Of a stretch of 64,000 bases of DNA, positions 31,107 through 47,585 are shown piece by piece. Each line of letters starts with the position of its first letter. Within the stretch, counting starts at the first letter, position 1. Location: positions 620,001-684,000 of the forward strand of contig JAIWND010000013.1 of assembly GCA_025330725.1 (NCBI GenBank), written 5' to 3'. Source of the DNA: Chlamydoabsidia padenii. Lineage: Eukaryota; Mucoromycota; Mucoromycetes; Mucorales; Cunninghamellaceae. Position numbers and translations under genes: made by a program. The notes beneath the pieces are model-generated. The model was not told the origin of the DNA and ran no database searches. It saw nothing but the letters and a program-made list of their open reading frames with translations.

Positions 31107-33698
31107 CTAGGCTAGTTTTACATCCACAGAGTTTCCCTTGATTATTGGAAGAGAGATTAAAGACAGAGGTGTACGTGCAGACAAGGTTGACTCCGGGACG
31201 GTATGCTGATTAGTTGGTATCGAATCCACGGCGTGTGTTTGTGAGTGATGGTTGATGAGTTTATCGATTTGCCAACTATCGATTTGGTGCTGACCTTCCT
31301 TTTTTTTTATGTCTTGGTTAGTGATTAAAAGAGGAGAGAGCGTAGGTGGGATATCGATAAGCAGATACTTTAGTGATAAGAGCCAGTCTTGATGTGTTGA
31401 GTTGTCTGCGCATCGGATCTTGAGGGTACGGTTGCATGTTTGAATGTAGAAGCTTGTGATGGTTCCTTCATTGATGACCATGAATGACTCGATCGTAACT
31501 GTATTTATGTGATAAAAGATTAGACGCGGATGCAAAGAGGGGTTCACTTTTTTTTTTTTTTTTTTTTCATTACCAGATTTAGTGTCGTGACGATATCCTT
31601 TGACACCAGGTTCTTGTGAGCTCCAGTAGAGGGTTTTCGAATAAGGATGCAGCCAAAAGAATCGCTTGTGTTTGTGTTCAGAGATACCTTTTCCAGCAAA
31701 TTTACGAGTATACTTCCACATCCAATCACCAATCATTGTCCTTGTTAATGCCCAGGTACACGGGTTGCTGTTGCTTTTGTTGCTGTCAAGATTACGCTGC
31801 CGATAGACGCCATTTAGAGTGTTCCCGGTATTTGTTGTATCCTTGGTATTGTTGGAAGCATCTATAGTTTGTTGTGATGCAGAATTATCAATCCTGGGCG
31901 AGTTGTAAGAATGGCATTGCGTTTCCAAAAGTGATCCAGATTCATCATGCTTGACTTCATCCTTGTCGCTAGTTATGCCATCGCACCCTTGTTGAGTGTG
32001 ACCATACTGTTCGGTAGAAGAGAGTGTATTAATTAGTGTATATGATGGTTCCAAAGTTTCAACATTCAAAGCTACAACATTATCCAGATTGGTATGGGGT
32101 TCAAGAGCTTCCGAGTTCCACAATTTGGGCATGGGTGGCAATGGCTCCTCCACAGCAATATCTTTTTCCTTGGAGTCATCCGTACCATCACCATTAGAGA
32201 AGCAGGATAGAATACCGCTAGGACCAGCAAGAGAGAGTTCGTCACCCAATGATAAGCACTTTTGTCGTTTAGCTCGAGCTTCTTTGCTGAAGATGCGCCT
32301 GGAGGGTCGTGCCTGAGTCGGCGTTTCAATTATTGCATTAAGACCAGTGGTGTATTCCTGTATAGTCAAAAACGTTGGAGACTGTGGCAAAGAGTTTGCT
32401 GTTGTGCTGCCGCTATTGTCATCACCATGTTCATTCTCGATCACCTCCTGTGCTTCGCGCCACAATGTTTCCATTTCCATCCGTTTTTTCTGTTCGTCCT
32501 CCAAAGATCGCTGTAATGATTGTATAGTATCGTTTGCTGTGGACAGAGACGTTTGTAGTTCTGCATTTTTGGCAATTATTTCATCTTGTTGCTGTTGTTG
32601 CTGTTGGCGTACACTTTTGGCAATTGATGCTGGATGAGATACCGATGATGACATGGTGGATGATGGTGTCACCAAATGAGACAAGTTTAGTTGTGGATCG
32701 GAAGGTAAACTGAATCGATAAGTGTCGCTTGTTGCATAACTGGACGAAGGAAGAAATCCACCGGCAAAGGAGACTCGAGAGGCATCCATCATGATCTTGT
32801 TACTAGATACCTGACGCTGGAGTGCAGCAAACCTACGACGGGTGATGGCCAAATCCAACTTGTCTTGTTTTGCTTGTTGTTCCGTTTCCTGCCAAATGAC
32901 TTGTTGTTGTTTGAGATGTTCCAGTTCTTGTTTGAGCTTGTTCTCTTCATCCTCCTTTTTAGTTTGTTCTGCCAATGTCCGCTTGATATGTTGCTGAAGA
33001 TTGTCTATGGTTTGAATCTGTTCTTGTTTTTCCAGTTCCAATGTCCAGAGTTGTTCTTTGCTACATTCTTTTTTTTAAAATAAATAAATAAATAAGAGAG
33101 GTTAGCTCATTTTTTTGAATTGAAAGGGCACTTACCAAGTGTGTCCGATCGCTGCTTTAATTGATTTGTGAGTTGATCGATCTCTTGTTGTGCATCCGCC
33201 TTTTCTAGAGCCAAGGTAGTCAATGTGTTTGTTTTTTCTTGGAGGAGAGCTTGCATTTTTTTCACTTCAAGCAAAAGATCTTGTCCAATGGCCGTAGCTA
33301 ATTCAATGTCGCCCTTTTGTTGCTGTTGCTGTTGCTGTTGGTGTTGGTGTGTTAAAAAGGAATAGCATGTCTTGGACTTGGACACCCGACGTGTATGAGG
33401 GACCTTTGTTACAAAAGCCATTTCTGTGGTTGGTAGCGTAGCGGAAGACATTACCTGTATCATAATAAAGACATTGTCAGTTATTATGCACTTTTTGTAA
33501 CACCACTAACCCTTCTCTTGTCTTCTTTTTCTTCTTTTACCTGGTGTACCATGTTTCCATCATTATTGTTTTCCTGGACTTGAATAGCTTGAGAGATCTA
33601 TACAAAACCCACGATAAGAATAGATGAGTGAACCGTGTCTGACTTTGTCATTCTTGTATTACCGATGCATGTGGAGATGGAGATCTTGACCGTGTCAT
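31107..33698 (-). CDS. Coiled-coil cortical anchor with Mcp5/Num1-type PH domain
   Basis: Likely tethers dynein or mitochondria to the cell cortex, by analogy with Num1 and Mcp5. Exon 1 at 33698 (MTRSRSPSPHAS) is followed by ISQAIQVQENNNDGNMVHQ and VMSSATLPTTEMAFVTKV. A long coiled coil comes next (IELATAIGQDLLLEVKKMQALLQEK..., LEKQEQIQTIDNLQQHIKRTLAEQTKKEDEE), then disordered Ser/Gln-rich sequence. The PH domain near the C-terminus starts TMIGDWMWKYTRKFAGKGISEHKHKRFFWLHPYSKTLYWSSQEPG, resumes after an A-rich intron with VTIESFMVINEGTITSFYIQTCNRTLKIRCADNSTHQDWLLSLKYLL, and is the meiotic cortex (Mcp5) PH type. A spare start codon with donor at 33893-33879 (MSFDQ) does not join in frame, so I chose 33698. 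Confidence 0.85.
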
Positions 33699-34153
33699 AA
33701 TGGGTCAAACAGTTGCTGTCAAGAGGTTGTTAACAAAAGAGTGACAATAGTGTTCAAATATTGGTAGCAGTAAAAGATATCTGTCCTATCTTTTTAAAAG
33801 AAAGAAAAAAAAAAGAGAGTTAGTAAAAATAGAGAATGCCCCTATACCCACTCGATCGGAGAATTAAAAATCCGTACCTGATCAAACGACATTCCACAGT
33901 AAATAAAAATAAAAAAAAAAAGGACACGGCATGATTTTATATAAGTGATCAATAAAATAAACAATAAAGATAATATATTTGAAGTAAATAAAAAAGGAGA
34001 ATAGTAAGAGGGGCGGGGGAAGAGTCGGGGAAAATAAAATAGGTAAGAATGAATGGTAGGTAGGTGGCAAGATGGCTAAAGAAGATAAAAAAGAAGAAGT
34101 AAAAGAAGTTTCTAAAGGATACTATCGCTATTTTACAGGTCCAAAGATCAAGT
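33699..34153. other. Spacer before the coiled-coil/PH gene
   Basis: Contains a short minus-strand start MSFDQ at 33893 followed by a GTACGG donor, which I could not connect to any exon. It may be a 5' untranslated exon. Otherwise AT-rich 3' flank of USP7. Confidence 0.3.
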
Positions 34154-38845
<4,692 letters not shown>

Positions 38846-39317
38846 TGCCAAGACTTGAATTCAAAGGTGTATAATTTGAATGTATAAGTGACAACAGTTG
38901 TATGTGTGCGTATAACTATTTACTATTATTCCCTTCGTTTAAAAAGTAAATAAATAAAAAAAAGAAACAATTGGTGAAAGAAAGGAAAAGAAGAATAGAG
39001 AAAAGATTCAAAACGTAAAAGAATATTTAAAGTCCCGAACAAGGCTATTTTCTCCTCGCAGTATCGACACGGTCGGAGTTTACATTCGATTGGGAGTGGG
39101 CATTGACATTTAGTACTTGATTGCGAAACACAGTGCAAGCCAGGGAATCAAGGATATTATCTATATCACTAATTTTGAGTATACTACATATTTTTGTTGT
39201 CTGCATATGGACCCTACCTTTTATTGTAAATCGATACCAGTTCATTCACGCAGAGTGCCTCCGTGCACATTTTTGATTCAAATCTCGCCACGTCGGCGTT
39301 TCAATTGAGCCAAGAAA
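38846..39317. promoter_or_regulatory. Bidirectional promoter USP7 / TVP23
   Basis: Between divergent starts. Motif copies occur at 39025-39037 (ATTTAAAGTCCCG), 39275-39289 (GATTCAAATCTCGCC) and 39294-39306 (CGGCGTTTCAATT), the last only about a dozen bases before the proposed TVP23 start. No gene seen. Confidence 0.5.
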
Positions 39318-40361
39318 ATGAGACTTACAAAATTCTTGGTGGTTGGCATTCTTTTTCTCTTTTTTCCTTTCCCCTTTTACAAACACTTGGACAATGATGG
39401 TAAAAAAGATGTTGAATTAAGGCTAATTGAACCTTTGGTAATACTAATTAGCTTGGTGTTTTGACTTTTTTTTTTTATCTCTTGTTTGCCTTAGGCGGAT
39501 GAAAGCAGACAAAATCTACTATCTGGTGCAGCTGTAATATCTGCGGACACTGACCTGGAAAGTGGTCAAACACGATTGCCATCAACTCCATCCCAGGGAC
39601 AACAACAACAACAACAGCCTGTAAACACCAATGCTGTTAGAGACTACTTTGAACAATCAAGGTAAACTAAAAGATGACGTGAATGGCTTGGCATACACTT
39701 TACTCATTTAATTTAAATCCCTCTAGTCATCCTATAGCAGCACTCTTTTATATTTTATTCCGATTAGGTGCCCTTCTAATGTACCTGCTGGGGTCCATCT
39801 TTACCGACAACTTTACACTTGTGTTTGTTATCACCATCCTACTCCTTGCCTTTGATTTCTGGACGGTCAAAAATGTATCAGGTCGATTACTGGTAGGACT
39901 TCGTTGGTGGAATGAAATCCAAGAAGACGGGTCTAACAAGTGGGTGTTTGAAAGTGCTAATGTAAGTGGAAAAAAAAAAAAAGAGGTAGAGGGTGTGTGT
40001 GTTTGTAGGTGACTCTCATCAAGATAACTTACTTGAATTCTTTTAATAGCCTAATCGACATATCAACACGGCGGATTCTCGGTTATTTTGGACAGTCTTG
40101 TATGGTACACCTATTCTTTGGATTTTATTTGCTTTAAGCTGTATCTTCACCTTCAAGGCGACTTGGTTGGTTATTGTGGTGGTGGCGATTATTCTGAATA
40201 TGGCCAATGTTGTTGGATATACTCAATGTGACAAAGATGCTAAACGGAAATGGGCTACTGGTATGGCTGCTCAATCTGCTTTTGGGTCTTTGACTGGTGG
40301 TGCTGGATTCGTTGGAAAGGCTGTCTCCTCAGGGATCGGTAAATTCTTATCTTCTCGATAA
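39318..40361 (+). CDS. TVP23: Tvp23 (FAM18) Golgi membrane protein
   Basis: Four-span late-Golgi/TGN protein of the Tvp23 family, linked to vesicle traffic. The conserved core begins SSHPIAALFYILFRLGALLMYLLGSIF, then FTLVFVITILLLAFDFWTVKNVSGRLLVGLRWWNEIQEDGSNKWVFESAN and PNRHINTADSRLFWTVLYGTPILWILFALSC. It ends VVGYTQCDKDAKRKWATGMAAQSAFGSLTGG, with the C-terminal glycine/serine tail AGFVGKAVSSGIGKFLSSR. The N-terminus is less sure: exon 39318-39435 gives MRLTKFLVVGILFLFFPF..., an unusual extra hydrophobic start; a downstream start is possible. Introns are short; one contains an A-run. Confidence 0.9.
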
Positions 40362-41011
40362 GAAATAATCTCATAGTATAGTTGGGCATCACATCCCCCA
40401 CTCTTCCTTGACCTCTTTTGTATCCATAGTCTCTTCTTTTATTGGCCCTCATTCCCAATTTGTCCTCCTCCCTCTCCTCCCTCTCCCACACACCTTTTGA
40501 TTTATATCTAACTACATGCTTCGATAAAAATAAAAAAAAACATCAACGAATTTTATCGTTGAATGATGACTTTAACATTATTTATATATTTGACCCACTC
40601 TTTTAACTGTGTGTACCTTTTTGTAATAGATCTCTTCAAAATGACAGCGGGGGACTACCAATACATTTTTTCAATTTCCGCTCAACGGAGATCCAGCCCA
40701 TGTTTGACAGTTCTGACAGGGCGTAATAGTATGGTATTAGCCTTGTCAATAAGGTTGGGGAGACCATTTAAAATTTAAAAGTGCATACAAGAGGAAGGAG
40801 AGTCCTAAAAGATGTAACACGTTTACTATAATAACGCTTCCCCCATGAGATATGCCGTTCTTGTTCCTTCAAAAAAAAAAAAAAGGAGTGGTCAAAAGCG
40901 GGGTTTGAATGTTTATTTTTTACTCTGATTTTCAGTCATCCTATTTTTTTGTTTTTCTTTCTGCTACACTTTACAAATCCTTCCAAACAACTACACAGCA
41001 ATCAACTTGGA
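40362..41011 (+). promoter_or_regulatory. Spacer with CCCH-gene promoter
   Basis: 3' flank of TVP23, then unique sequence. GCGGGGTTTGAAT at 40898-40910, the clearest + oriented motif copy, lies about 100 bases before the ATG at 41012. No gene is supported between 40362 and 41011. Confidence 0.45.
40898..40910 (+). promoter_or_regulatory. Recurring motif copy before the CCCH gene
   Basis: GCGGGGTTTGAAT, about 100 bases before ATG 41012, in the direction of the gene and followed by a T-rich leader. Confidence 0.5.
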
Positions 41012-42496
41012 ATGTATGAATCTACAACCCAAAGGAACAAGGCTATATGGGTTGGGTCTCTTGCGCTATTAACGGTAGGCAGTGTACTCTACTTTACTAT
41101 GCTTCGCAAACCTGAAGGTAAGGAATGGAGAAAAGAACAAGGTAGAAATACTACCAGGGTTACCTTTTTAGGGTCTTTGGTAACCACTACTTGTTTGCGT
41201 GTTTAATCGTTAACAAGTAGTTGTGAATGTATTCTTCTTGTGTGTGGATGTTGGGGGGGGTAAAAGTGGGGAAAGAGGGAAACAAAAAAAAAAAAAGCAC
41301 ACCTCGTGACAATAGGAAACCACTTGGATATTAAATGAACCTCTTTTTATTGTATGATTTTAGATTCTTCCAAACCTGCCAAAGATACAAAAACTCGTGA
41401 AGTGGTCAAGGAAAGGCCGGCAAACACTACTCAAGCTGGTGACAAAGGTAAAATGATTTAAAAAAAAAAAAAATGGGTGAATGGGAAAAGGACATAAGGA
41501 GACATGTAGTCAGAAAAAGTTGTGGACTATCTTTAACAAAGGAGGGACAAGGGGTGTGGAATGTCTGTGTGTGAAATCTGACCATGATACTTGATTCTTA
41601 CTTCTTATTTTTTATTTAGAGACGGTGAAGGATGACATTCCGCAACTAGGTGACGTTCCACAAGCAAAAGCCACTGGTACATTGGAAAAAGAAGTGACAG
41701 AAATCACCAGTGTCATTCCTACCGAATCAACACCCACTCAACAGGACGATACGGATACCGAAGTAGTGGTTGCGATCTCTACAACTATTGATACAACTAC
41801 CACGACCATCGATGCCGACAATCACAGTAACACCTCGACTGAACTAGACGATGAAAAGACAAGCACACAACAGGATATTGAAAAGGATGTTGGTTTGGAA
41901 GACGAAGAAGAAGAAGAAGAAGAAGAAAAGTCACCCTTGTTAACAGCAGCACCTTCCTCCTCGAGCTCTTCTGATATTGACTCCTCGGCATTATCTGAAC
42001 AACAACATGAAACTGCCAAGGTCACAGCTAGTCCCACCGATAATCTCAACAACAATCACAACACTGCAAATGGGGCTGATCTGAATGGCTACTGGCAACC
42101 TCCTGCTACCACGGCTACTTTCCAACATAGTATGGGCTGGCCTGAATTGTTTCCTTTGCAACAACATCAACAGCAGCAGCAACAACAACAACCTGAAAAT
42201 GATGAAATCAAGCGTGCTCCTGTCCCTGTTACTCTTGATACACCTGTTGATCCTGTTGTCAGTGTCCCCACCGGTGAAAAAAAGAAGCACAACAAGAAGC
42301 GTATGACTCGTCTGGAACAAATTGAACAACAACGTCAAAACTACGTTCCACCTATGAAGGCTCGATGCAACTGGTGGCCATCCTGCTCCAACAAAAATTG
42401 CAAGTATCGCCATCCTACTCAACCCTGCAGGTAAACCTTTTTTTTTTTTTACACACAAATGTAACATCGAATGATCTACTTACAAATGGCTCACAT

Positions 42497-42564
<68 letters not shown>

Positions 42565-42678
42565 AGATATGGTGACATGTGCGTTTATAATGAACGATGC
42601 ATGTTCTTACATCCTTGGGATTGCGAAGAACCTGTCCGACACACTAAACAAACTCAACATACCGATAATTTAGAATAG
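41012..42678 (+). CDS. Membrane-anchored protein with Nab2-type tandem CCCH zinc fingers
   Basis: Four exons. The first gives MYESTTQRNK and a hydrophobic span AIWVGSLALLTVGSVLYFTML, i.e. a signal anchor. The long middle is acidic and Thr/Gln-rich (EDEEEEEEEEKSPLL, poly-Ser, poly-Gln). A basic patch GEKKKHNKKRMTRLEQIEQQRQNYVPPMKAR precedes two CCCH fingers: CNWWPSCSNKNCKYRH (C-5-C-4-C-3-H) and CRYGDMCVYNERCMFLH (C-5-C-5-C-3-H), the spacing seen in the polyadenosine-RNA-binding fingers of Nab2/ZC3H14. The second finger is split by an intron holding a 62-base T run (42499-42560). The role is inferred: membrane-tethered RNA binding. Confidence 0.78.
42499..42560 (+). repeat. 62-base T homopolymer as intron pyrimidine tract
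   Basis: Lies directly before the acceptor ACTTAG of the last intron of the CCCH-protein gene. Confidence 0.92.
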
Positions 42679-43027
42679 TTATGCCTCTCCCTTTTGGTTG
42701 ACTTTTTATTATTTTAGTTATATACTTTATTATTGTTTTATTATACTCCCCAACCTTGTGAATATTTGCCCTACATGTGAATAACTTCATTTCCCCCCCC
42801 CCACACACACACACCCTAAATCCAACCTTCCCTAGTCGGACAAGCAAGTAAATTAATGCAAATCCAGTATTTGTTTATTTGTTTGTTTGGCCTTCATTAT
42901 GCACATTATAATAAAATCCTTTAGACAAATCATTATAAAATAAACTGTGCCTTTATTATATGACTATTTGATATGTATATATATATATATATATATAGAC
43001 TAAAAAACTACATGATACAAGTGAAGA
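42679..43027. other. Spacer between convergent genes
   Basis: AT-rich 3' flanks of the CCCH and seipin genes with a C8(CA)n stretch at about 42794-42813 and a TA repeat at 42975-42997. Nothing else seen. Confidence 0.5.
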
Positions 43028-44532
43028 TCAATCTTCAGAGGGTCCCGCGGCTTTTTCATCACTTGAGGATGAAAGAGTGCTTGATCCATAATCTTGTTGC
43101 TGTTGTTGTTCCCGTTCCGCCAGTTGTTGTTGATAAACCTGTTGTTCTAAAGCTGCCTCTTCAAACAAGTCGTGGATCTTGTACCAAAGTTTTTGACCAA
43201 ATGATTTCCATGCCACAGTTGCACATAATAATTCAATCAGCATAAAGATGATAATAAAAGTAATAGCAGTAGGGATACGACGGTGGTACATGTAATATCT
43301 ATTTCAATTTTTTAAAATAAAAATAAAAAGATATAAAAAAGGAACCAGTCCTACACTAAACATCATCATCCTTTGTACTTACCGTAATCCTCGAAAATCG
43401 GCACGGATACTGAGTTGAGCATCATAGATTTGGAGTATTGGACTGGAGATAGTGACAGCAGCTTGGACTACAGGTTTTGACTAGTAAAAAAAAAAAAGTG
43501 GTGGTGGTGGTGGTCAGTAGTCTGGTTTTCATCAATAGATAGTTTATTCTTACCTTTTGTTCTACATAGCCTTCAATCAATGGGACTATGATGACTTGAC
43601 TTTCTTCTGTAAATCCAACCAATAATGGAAGAGCCTTGGCAAGGACATGTAATATACGTTGTGCATGAGATTGGTATCGAAGAATAGCCTAATCAACAAA
43701 ATAAAAAAAAATGAGTTAGGGATCATAATGAATACCTTTTTTTGTCTTACCGGTCGACTAGATTGAGAGACAATCACACCATCTTGTGATAAAAGTTCCG
43801 TGGTCACCATGAAATTACCCAAATCAAAGTTAATATTAGAGGTTGGCACGTGAATCTTGACCAAAACGTCATAAGCTTGCTCATGTCGAAGAGGCTATAT
43901 ATTAATAAAAGAATCAAGTGAGTATATGGATCAATAGGTTGTATCAATTTGTTTTATTTTTACCGCCGTTTGATAACCACCAGTGAGATCAACAATACCT
44001 TTAGGTTCCACCACTGTACGTTGGTTGACGTGACCATATTGAAAATAGATGGGTTCATTGTGGACAGTCCGAGGTACATATTGTTGATAAAAGGTGAGGT
44101 AGGCAGTGATACTTGTCAAAAGGATCCAAACAAACACTACCATAATAATAGCTGATTTGATCATGGTGCGTTGTGCCTTGGGAGCAAAAACAATACGGAA
44201 GAATGGAGAGGTCACCTTCTTCACTACAGTAGCCAGAGCCACCACTGCTGGGTGCCATTCGATAGGTGGTAGTTCATCAGTAGGCTGAGTCGCCGCATTA
44301 GTGTTGTTGTTGCGCCTTGAACTAGTTGCATTGTCGTTAGGTTCACCACCAGAGTCAGGAGAAGCAGAGCCGACAGAGCTATGGTCATCCAACAAAACAT
44401 CGTCTTCTTCATATGAAGGCACAACTTGAAAGTCCTTATCCCGCTAAAAGAGGCAATAAAAGATATCAGTCATACTTTTGTTGTTGTCGTTGTGCATATT
44501 GTACTTACCCTGTTTGACGGTGATTGGCTCAT
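43028..44532 (-). CDS. Seipin (lipid-droplet assembly protein)
   Basis: ER membrane protein that forms rings at ER-lipid-droplet contacts. Exon 1 (MSQSPSNR) joins RDKDFQVVPSYEEDDVLLDD and an acidic, disordered cytosolic part. The first membrane span is IMVVFVWILLTSITAYLTFYQQYVP. The lumenal beta-sandwich includes PIYFQYGHV, YDVLVKIHVPTSNINFDLGNFMVTTELLSQDGVIVSQSSRP, AILRYQSHAQRILHVLAKALPLLVGFTEESQVIIVPLIEGY and VVQAAVTISSPILQIYDAQLSIRADFRGLR. The second span is TAITFIIIFMLIELLCATVAW, followed by a Gln-rich tail ending AAGPSED. These are family hallmarks and all are intact. Five introns. Confidence 0.93.
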
Positions 44533-44607
44533 GGTATAAAAAAATAAATGAAGAGAAGAGAAGTTAAAAAAAGGGCGAGGAAAGATCATTTTATTTTTTG
44601 AAACACT

Positions 44608-44622
44608 AGTTAAAACCCCGAC
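44608..44622 (-). promoter_or_regulatory. Recurring motif copy before seipin
   Basis: AGTTAAAACCCCGAC; on the minus strand GTCGGGGTTTTAACT, about 75-90 bases upstream of the seipin start at 44532. Confidence 0.5.
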
Positions 44623-44702
44623 AAACCGAGGGACAGCGTGCCTGAATAGTGTTCATCACAGCTATAGTTACAAATCAACATATAACAACTAGAATACTAT
44701 AT

Positions 44703-45439
44703 CTATACTAATGTGGTTGGAAGGTGTGTTTTCCTCCAGTGATCATAGTCCCAATCCTTGTCATCAAGTTGCTGTCTATCTGCCACCCAGAGATACACCT
44801 GGCAAGGTACCATCCCACCATCGTTTTCAGCTTGACCGGCAGCTTCTTGTTTTTTAATTACGTTCACTTGTCTTCGTTCATATTCCTATAATGTAGAGGG
44901 TTGAGAGTCAAGTATAAGAATGTATTGTGTTTGTTTGTTTGTTTGTTTGTGTGCTACTTACATCACCTTCGTATTCATCCAACGCCTCCACATCCCTCAG
45001 CGTTAGTCCTTCGCATAAAATACCTTCTACTTGATCATTAGGGTTTTCTGTTTCCAAAATACCAGGATATTCTGCATGTTTTACCGCATACCGTCGATGC
45101 CCCTATTATCGCAGGTGATAGTAAACAGATCATATCCATACAAAGAGAGAGAGAGAGAGTTAATTTGCCTTGACAGTCGAGGATAGTTTTTACTTTATGG
45201 AAGAGTCACTTACCTTTAATAAAGCCAATGTCATCTTGAGTGAGGCGAGTTTTTTCACCTTGATAGCTGGAGGAGCTGAACGGCCACATAGTACTAGAAA
45301 TAAATAAAAGTACAAGTCATTAACATGATGAGTAAAGACATGTAATCAAGTAGGTGCCAATTTGACTATCTTTTGTTTTACCATCTGCTATAATCTCTGT
45401 GGCCATCAAGGTTCCATAGAAAAAAGCAGCTTCCGTCAT
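44703..45439 (-). CDS. AIG2-like gamma-glutamylcyclotransferase-fold protein
   Basis: Four small exons (45439-45382, 45293-45214, 45102-44962, 44885-44703) join in frame to 153 residues. The N-terminus MTEAAFFYGTLMA carries the YGTL substrate-cap motif. RRYAVKHAEYPGIL and VEGILCEGLTLRDVEALDEYEGDEYER include the conserved acidic catalytic segment (LDxYEGxxYxR). CQVYLWVADRQQL and DYDHWRKTHL complete the AIG2/GGCT fold. Probable function: gamma-glutamyl amine or dipeptide cyclotransferase. Each exon is short, so the gene is easily missed. A + strand CT/GA-free A-run region and motif GGCGGAGTTTTGAA at 45518 lie upstream. Confidence 0.87.
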
Positions 45440-46073
45440 CAATGGTGAAGTAGAGAAAAGAAAAAGAAAAGGAGACCTCGGTCGGGCATTCTATGATTTA
45501 TATGAAAAAAAAGGGGTGGCGGAGTTTTGAACCTAAACTCGGGAAAGAGCCTCTCAATACTATCTATTGAATTTCATCGCGTATACTTTTGACATCTCCA
45601 AATGATAAAACATAGCCAGTTCAAGCCGATAAGACTGTTGGGTTCTTATCTTGAAAAGTCTCAGTGGTAAACACAACGTGCAGGATCCAAAAAAAGGGAT
45701 GAAGGCGGGGCGTGAAAGTATCAACCCTTTCTTTACGCATGAATGACAACAAAAAACTTGATAACCTATACAATGATTCTATAGAAGCTTGAGCTCAATA
45801 TTAACCTTGTTTGGCTGGATTGAATGGTGCGTCTTTGTTGGTTATTGCTGTATTCTTCCCCTTACACTTGACCGTAGAGTATACATGGGAGCAAACATTT
45901 TTATTTCATTACATATTATGATAATAGTTTATTTAAACAAACAACTATCTAAACTAAAAAAAACTACATATACTTTTTCTTTTTCTTTTTTACAAACAAT
46001 GGAAGGTATAGGAGAGGGGGGAGGACTAGATCCAAAAAAGACCGCAAGACCAAAAGAAAGTTTTGCATTGTAT
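45440..46073. other. Spacer
   Basis: Upstream of the AIG2-like gene. GGCGGAGTTTTGAA at 45518-45531 fits the recurring motif; AAGGCGGGGCGTGAAAG near 45702 is a looser match. 45780-46073 is AT-rich 3' flank of the next gene. No gene supported. Confidence 0.4.
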
Positions 46074-47585
46074 TTACACATGTTGCTGCCATCCCTATCA
46101 AACAAAGCAAAAGTATATTAGTTGAGTGCTAAACTTTTTTTTTTTTTTTTCAAAAGTTACCTGCATCCTACGGGTCACTCGTGATTGGTGATGGTACCTT
46201 TGCCCACCCCACGTTTTAATCCAGATTCGATCACACCAGCTACCAGGCATACAACAAGGGATCCAGTGCCACCAACATCGCCACCATCCTTGATCCAGTT
46301 CCAAGCTTTTCAATGAGCCTGAAGCCGACCATCGATGATCATCCATAACCCAATCCTCGTCCATCATCGCGTCTTGATAAGGCCGGTCTTGATCGAGATC
46401 ACGTTTAACCATTGTCGTTGTTGATAATCCCTGCTGATAAAAGAGCCTAGTTTCTTCCGCCAAAGCCTGCTGTTGTCGTTCGATCATCATCTTCATTGCT
46501 TCAATCCCGCCACCCAAAGTTCGTATCTGAGAGCTGATCAATTCATATAAAAGCAAACCCGACAATATTAAAAACGTATCCAAAGAATCCAGTGGTCGCA
46601 TAGTGCCGTGTGTCGATCGATCGGTGCCGTCCATGGCCGTTTCTGCTATTATAGTATCATCCTTATTGTGGTTTCCACTTGTTGTTGTTGTGGACGTGCA
46701 TCCAAAGAGAGTCAATCGAGTAGCACCCAACCAAGCAACAGGTCTTTTCGTTTGATTTGGTTGCCATTGTTCACAGAGTAGATCGATTGTTTCCTCATCA
46801 TCACCTAGTTGCATTTGCCATTGGTAAGGAAACAAGCAAGAGTGACGCTGTTGCCCGTCACCAGTCCCAGAGATCTCTTTCCAGGTAAACGAGAATGTAC
46901 TTGTAGTCATCAAAACAGAGTAGTGAGGATGTTGCCGAGATACGAGAGTCATGGTATGCCAGTCTTGTTCGCTTAATGTCCACAATGGCCGATCGTCAGT
47001 GACATCATATAAAGTTGCATAGGATTGTCGTGGCTTTGGTATTACAAGTCGCTGGTGTATGTCTTCTTCGCTATCTACCTTGCTGTTGTTGTCCTTTATT
47101 TGATTCATATTCCATTGGTCAGCCCCACCTTCGTCATGGGGGTGGTCGAGGTTGGCATGATTCCCACTATCAATAGTTGTGGTGTGTGAATACTGTTGCT
47201 GTTGTAAACCTCTAGTGCAGTCGAGATCAATCGAGCATGGTGTATCAAGCGTATGTCGTTTCTTGCTATGTCTTGATATTGTTCCTGTCGCTATTGATGG
47301 TGGTTCGTCGGGGACTTGAAACAAGGTATGTAATGGCATGGTTGGACGATAAAAAAGAATCTTGTCATCTTGGTCTTTAATAAGAGTACACCGCACCGAT
47401 GGTAAATGTTGCTGTTGCTGTTGCTGTTGGCTGCTGACAACGGGTGTATTCCTCCATTGATCGTGACAAAGTATCAGTTCGACTGTCGGTTTATTTTGAT
47501 TGTGTTGGATTTGGTTGCTAATGTCGTTAAGAGTTGTTGCAAGATAGTGAGGAGGTTTATTGAGAGTGTCGGCTGTTTCTTTCAT
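46074..47585 (-). CDS. Uncharacterised fungal protein, tubby-like C-terminal fold possible
   Basis: Exons 47585-46161 and 46094-46074 give 481 residues; the second exon adds only GWQQHV. The N-terminal 230 residues are Gln/His/Asp-rich and disordered. About 235-385 look folded: SYATLYDVTDDRPLWTLSEQ, SFTWKE, FPYQWQMQLGDDEETIDLLCEQW, RPVAWLGATRLTLFG, DTFLILSGLLLYEL. This strand pattern resembles the tubby-C-like domains common in Mucorales (inference, weak). A helix (GGGIEAMKMMIERQQQALAEETRLF) follows, then an unusual Trp/Cys-rich end (WWRCWWHWIPCCMPGSWCDRIWIKTWG), which could be a membrane-associating tail. Function unknown. Confidence 0.7.

Noticed and set aside
45789..46121. 110-residue + strand frame with a hydrophobic start
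   Set aside because: It begins at a TTG, has no homology I can see, and overlaps the 3' end of a supported minus-strand gene.
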